The translations under genes and the position numbers were made by a program. This document shows positions 59,096 to 64,000 of a stretch of 64,000 nt of DNA, one piece after another. This DNA is from Bemisia tabaci (Eukaryota; Arthropoda; Insecta; Hemiptera; Aleyrodidae). The DNA is taken from assembly GCF_918797505.1 (NCBI RefSeq), contig NC_092795.1, positions 868,001-932,000 of the forward strand. Direction: 5' to 3'. The notes under the pieces are model-generated. The model worked only from the letters and a program-made list of their open reading frames with translations. It had not been told where the DNA came from and searched no databases. The first letter of the stretch is position 1. Every line of letters starts with the position of its first letter.

Positions 59096-59265
59096 CAGTG
59101 GCGTGGCGTGCTTTGCCATGTGCGATACAGCGATCGATCTGCTATTTAAACCTATGGTAAAGGATCGATCTAACAGGTAGTTCATAACGATCACCTGATA
59201 TCGATTCTTTGCCATGGCTTCAAAAGAGGAAATATCGATAGTCCATCATTGACGCCTGGCTACTG
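59096..59265. mobile_element. CAGTGGCGT-family MITE, copy 2
   Basis: CAGTGGCGTGGCGTGCTTTG to CGCCTGGCTACTG, with AAACCTATGGTAAAGGATCG and TTTGCCATGGCTTC inside. Sister of 32853-33009. Confidence 0.6.
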
Positions 59266-62200
59266 ACAGACACGCACCAAGTGGAATCAAGGTTAAACCA
59301 AGAGAAAGAGGTTTGAAGTTTGATAAATACTCAAAATTAGGGACAAAGTTTCATGACCAATTTCACGTTCAAATATTTTCTCTCGACCTTGAGTTTTTGA
59401 TAGGAATATATGTAGGAGTAATTGAATTCAACTCATATTTTCCGAAAATGGGACTTGGTGCATTTCTGTTAAACTCATAGTCCATTTCTAATGTGAGGTA
59501 TATGCTCTAAAATTGCCAAATTTTCCATGATAAAAATCTATGAGGCATTTAAAGCTTGGAAGCGTGGTTAATCGGAAAAGCGGCGAATGTTTGGACACCT
59601 CCCTCCTCTCCATTAACTGCGGCGCTAAGTGGTTACAGCATTAATTCGTCGCAGAGAGCAAACGTTCATCAAAGAGGCACGCCCAAGTTGACATTGTTTT
59701 CTTCTATTTACAGACTCCGAAATCCATCGAATCGCCTTAAAATTCCCCGCGTTTCAAAAATGAGATTTGTGTTTTCATACAGGGTCAATTCATTCTAGCC
59801 GAGTAGGGTTGCGCCGCCAGTGGCCCAGTGATTGAGCTACATCTTCCAATAAGGAATTCAAATTGTTGATTCATCTTAGAAACAACGTAAGTTTCAATAG
59901 TTGCGCTATGCTGACAGGTGCTTTTTTGGATGCCACAAATAGTAGCTCTTTATTGCAAAATGGAGTCCAACAATTGAACTTACTCAGGGCTTTGCTATCG
60001 GAAGTTGCCAAATTTTCATCGATAACAGATGTGTTTTTTAGGAAAGACATGAATATTTCTCCTTAAAATGTTCAGATTTTTTATGTGAAACTGCTGAAAA
60101 AATTATCGACAAAATTTGAGGAAATATATTCACAAATTTCTCAGAGCACTCCGGTTTTATCAAACACAATTTGACAAAGAAGAAATCGAGTATCCGACTT
60201 GAATGTAAAGGGAAAATAATTCATAGAAACCTTTAGGATTCAGAAGGACCCTCAGCTTGCTTGCGTGGTCATAAAAAGACGGACAAATTAAAATAAATAA
60301 GCCAGCAGAAAAATGGTGCCGTTTTCCACAAAACAACAGGATGCATCAGACATCAGAGCTATGATTCATATTTTCCAAATTTCGTAAAGATCCCCAGAAG
60401 TTACGATTTGACGATCAGCCGAATAGAAATTACAAAGTAAAATAAATCCGTATACGTGCGGAGTTAAAATAAATCAGAACAACTAATTATTGTGCAAAGA
60501 ACACATTAAATAATCAATGATGAAATACGTGGCCGTCGCGTTCAGTCGGCCATTGAGCTATTCGATGTTGTGATAGACTAAAAAGTCTCCCAGCTCCTTC
60601 AATTGACAGAGATACCATATCCATTGCACGATTTACACGAGAGAATCACTATCGCACGGTGAACGTACATACAGCTCACAAGAAGCATGCATTCTTAAAA
60701 TTAACAGTTTTTTGATATTTAATGGAGGTTTCGGTTAGAATTTTTACATGGATGGTCTGCTTGGAGATATTGATTTTGACTTAGCATGAACACTGAGGAG
60801 CAGAGGCCGGTCCAAACTAATATGATCTGCTCCAGCTAATTTTTTTCTTCCTTTTCTCAACGTTTTACTATGCATTAAACTCATTCGATAAAGCTATCAA
60901 AATTATTTCAATTTGATACAAATTCAGGAGCATCATGCAAAATTTCGTTTAATTAACTAAAATATGCATTACCTTTGGACCTCATTTTAATGGTTCAGTA
61001 TAAAATTATTTTTTTTTTTTTTTTTTTTTAAACATAGAGTTTCAGAAGAGTCTAATGAGGCTTTTTGTTAATTCAATCGTTTAGTTAAACAGAGCTCCTC
61101 GTCAAATTTCTCGAAATTAAGGTTTTGTGGGATGGATTCCTAATTGCTAATCGCTCCTCCGACGTACATGTTATCTTTTTCTTAATCTTACTTCTTTCCT
61201 CTCCCTCTACGTTCATTCAAATTTCTGCAAAAATAGAAACGTGGAGCGCAGTCAATTGAGAAGATTAAGAATCCATATATTGAAATGTATTCATTACCTA
61301 CATACTTAACATAAGTACATAAATAGTACTTAGCAATCTATCGAGTAAAATACGAGACAATCGATCGATACTGAAACCCTATATTCTGTTACTTGATAAC
61401 CCCTAAATAATATGAGAATAATCGCTCCTCAAAGCTCCTCCGATGAACAAAACAAAATGTTTTAACATTGACCAATTGGCTCGCGTTTAGCAAAAATGAA
61501 CCAGCGCCATTACAGTGTTGTAAAAATGTTGCTTCTTGATAAGGATCTAAAAATATCTCAGAAAAGCTAATTGGTTTTGCTTCCTACGAAAAAAGTGATT
61601 AATTTTAAAGGAAAATAATTAAGTAAATTTTGATACTGCACATATATTGAGTATTTCTAAAAAGAAATAAGGAATTGCAGGATTTTGAGAAGACTGAAAT
61701 TGCGCTTTTTGGTGAATGCGATCCAATTGAAGTCTGTCACTCATTACTGATAATATCATACTGCTCATTATTTCCGCTGACTAATGTTTGGCGAGTTTGG
61801 TGCCGGTTGCAGAAATGTATGCCGCTTGCAAAAAGAGAAGTGAAAAGTTCAAGATCTGCGAATTGAGCCGGTGACGAAGTGCCAATCTGTCTATAAATCA
61901 AGCGAATAAATGGCTCACGAGTCATGCTTTTAGATTGACTCCCGTTCTTGGCTCTATCCTTCGTTAGGTTAACGTTTCAGCTTCCGAGGTCAGAGAGGTG
62001 AGGTCCTCATCGCCAAATATGAATCCGAGAGGAAACCTCCACATTTGAGTGTCCCTCGTAATCTATAAAGTGATGCCTAACTAATTGTATACAATACTAT
62101 GACCACTTCATGGTCCTCCCATCCCTCCTCACCCCAAGCACTTTGCGCTTCAAGAATTGTGCGCGGACGCGGACAGTCAATTTTTTTGAAAACAAGTTTT

Positions 62201-63186
62201 TTTTTTTTTTTTTTACAATTCTGTTCGGTGTGAGTGATTCGAGAGACGCTAGGTAACTTGTCGACTACTTCTGCATTTTGTTCCGTTTCTCAACATTTTC
62301 GGGAATGTTAGTTTACCACGTATGGTACGTGATACAAGCGAGTTGGGTTTTCGATCATCGCATCTGCATCTCCAACGCAAGGAAACACTCGAGAGGCCGA
62401 GATTAAAACGACCACTCTAATCTTAAAAGCTCGCGGCCTATTTACGCAGAAAATAAATCAAAGCATTCCAGCTCTAATTGAAAGTACTTACACGCTGCGG
62501 AGGAATGGCGCTCATAAAGGAATTTCCCACCGGCGTCCGCACGGGCAACAGTGGAACCGTTTTGTAAAGGGTTGACAAAAAAAATCTGAAACAAACCAGG
62601 TCACGGGGCTCACCCTTCTCATACATATTTCCTTACTGAAATTTCACGTAAAACACAATTTGCGCGACGAAAATGACCGTAATCTATACTATAAGCTCCA
62701 AGACCTCCTAATTTTGCGAAACTGGTGACGCTTAGTTCCAGCGTTCTACCGGGCCGATTTTCATGATTTTTGCGGCTATCGACGGGCAATTGTCTCTAGA
62801 TAAGCCAACTCTTTTCAGATTTTCAAAATATGGCCCAGGTTTTTTTATATTACGTGGTAAAGTTGCGAATTCTCCCATTTAAACAATGTAAATTTATACT
62901 TTTTGTCATAGTTCGTTTGAGCGTTCTACCGGGCCGATTTCCATGATTTTTGCGTAGATCGACAGGTAATTGGCCCTAGATGAGCCCGCTCTAATTAGAT
63001 TTTGGAAATAGGACCCAGGTTTTTTTAAAATCACGTTATAAAAGTGAGTGAATTTACAGAATGCTCCGGGACTGCTACCGCTATGCGCGGGAGGATGCGC
63101 AGTGGTCGAAGAGGTTGCGCAGTGGATGTGTAGCCTGCGCATCAGCTCTATACTTATCTACACAAGATTCGCACCTCCTCCCTCAA

Positions 63187-63259
63187 GACGAGCGGTGGCC
63201 GAGTCGTCTAAGACGTCGAATGCGTCCACTTTGACTACGATGTGGGTTCGATTCCCGAC
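63187..63259 (+). pseudogene. tRNA-derived segment (Leu/Ser-like), truncated
   Basis: GGTGGCCGAGTCGTCTAAG resembles the A box and D arm of class II tRNAs. GGTTCGATTCC is a perfect B box/T arm. The 3' acceptor half complementary to GACGAGC is missing (TTTTGATA follows), so it is a tRNA relic or SINE head rather than a working tRNA. Confidence 0.55.
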
Positions 63260-63479
63260 TTTTGATATACTTAATTATTACCTGATTATCATTGTTCGTT
63301 GTTTTACTGCAATACTTCATCAAGCAGTCATTCTAAAACGCTTTCTTTTGACTTCAAAAAATTATTTTTTTCTTTATTCATCAAAACCAAAAATTATTTC
63401 ATTCTACAAGTAAAGTATACATCATATCGTAATTTTTTAGGGGGAAAATAAACCTAACACTGATAGGAGGGTAAAAATA

Positions 63480-63561
63480 GGGCCGCGAAGCGGCCCATTG
63501 ATGGCGCGGAGCGCCTTCAGGGGGTTGGGCCGCGTAGCGGCCAGGGGGCGTAGCCCCCTAG
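63480..63561 (+). repeat. Four GNA-loop mini-hairpins at the Helitron 3' end
   Basis: GGCCGCGAAGCGGCC, GGCGCGGAGCGCC, GGCCGCGTAGCGGCC and GGGGGCGTAGCCCCC follow each other. Each has the core GCGNAGC, known in vitro as an unusually stable three-base-loop DNA hairpin. The last one abuts CTAG. Confidence 0.85.
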
Positions 63562-64000
63562 TTAACGTATATCTAAGATATTCAATGTTTCTTGACGCAT
63601 AAATTCAAAGCTCCCGCACATGAAGAAACAATATTGAAGGAGAGTGAAAGCGCACACCAAACGCTACGATAATAATCTCGGCGGTATGAATATGTGACAA
63701 GGTTAATGTTAGCGCTTCAGCTCAGCTGGTGCACGGGGTTAACACTTTGAAGAACACGAGGCGCGGATATAACATGGCTCGATGACGGAGCTCGAAGCCG
63801 CCCAAAAGTCGTTCAAGTATGCGATTTCATTTTATTTCGGGACTACTCGCCCACAAACTCATGACCCGCGCTATGATTTTTTCACCTACAACTCTTCACT
63901 CACAGCATTTATGCCCCTATGAACTGATGTAAACATACATTTTTGCAAAGAAGAAGTTTTCACCTATATTTTTTTTACACCATGGCCCGTTGAAGTTGTA

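Larger units (their letters stand above)
62683..63561 (+). mobile_element. Complete non-autonomous Helitron, 879 bp
   Basis: Begins A|TCTATACTATAAGCTCC and ends GGGGGCGTAGCCCCCTAG|T: 5' TC, 3' hairpin plus CTAG, inserted between A and T without target duplication. Inside are a tandem duplication of period 178 (62741 and 62919, both with GCGTTCTACCGGGCCGATTT), a tRNA-like segment (63187-63259) and a tail of four GC palindromes. No Rep/helicase gene, so mobilised in trans. Confidence 0.85.
51561..64000. other. Downstream region without a recognised host gene
   Basis: Repeat elements listed individually; homopolymer runs near 53110 (T), 55327 (C), 57690 (T), 61009 (T) and 62195 (T). Stretches 55460-56480 and 59280-62680 show nothing beyond a weak GGATTGC-family remnant at about 61480-61720. 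All frames are short and without family resemblance. Confidence 0.6.

Noticed and set aside
63710..63770. tRNA-like TCAGCTCAGCTGGTGC stretch
   Set aside because: Resembles a D arm, but no B box or acceptor stem follows.

Overview
The window looks like an arthropod nuclear genome, most likely an insect and possibly a sap-feeding hemipteran such as a whitefly; this is inferred from the gene families and repeat style, not proven. It is AT-rich and intron-rich, with GT-AG splice sites, AATAAA poly(A) signals and a dense load of small inverted-repeat elements. Two host genes are supported, both on the + strand. All other long reading frames are transposon-derived, antisense shadows or noise.

Gene 1 (2968-34273) is a takeout/juvenile-hormone-binding-protein (JHBP) family gene. 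Its six coding exons join in phase to a 265-residue secreted protein spread over about 31 kb. Intron 1 (16 kb) holds a full-length, probably young Ty1/copia retrotransposon on the opposite strand (10047-14875). It has two 133-bp LTRs that look identical, a matching 5-bp target duplication, an initiator-tRNA-Met anticodon-arm primer site and one intact 1377-residue gag-pol frame.

Gene 2 (42185-49719) is a GH13 alpha-glucosidase (maltase/sucrase). Its five coding exons all join in phase 0 to a 771-residue protein with a signal peptide, a complete catalytic triad (D230, E451, D517) and a hydrophobic C-terminal tail suggesting GPI anchoring. Its outstanding feature is an insertion of about 145 residues containing ten C-x6-C units (20 cysteines, spaced nearly every seven residues). 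The insertion lies in the loop between helix 4 and strand 5 of the barrel, and its register is kept exactly across an intron. This is the best candidate for something undescribed.

The introns and intergenic regions are a mosaic of non-autonomous DNA elements. One recurring family carries GGACGTAT termini (at least nine copies, four of them in introns of the glucosidase gene). Others have CACTGG, CACAGTGGATCGAGTCAA, ATACTGCCGTGCTAAGG or ACGTATCTCGTTTGCGG termini, and there are several large foldbacks, often nested. Helitron-like elements are present at about 28.8, 31.7, 53.2 and 62.7-63.6 kb. The last is complete (A|TC...CTAG|T), has a tail of GNA-loop mini-hairpins and carries a tRNA-like segment. 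From 51.6 kb to the end no host gene was found.
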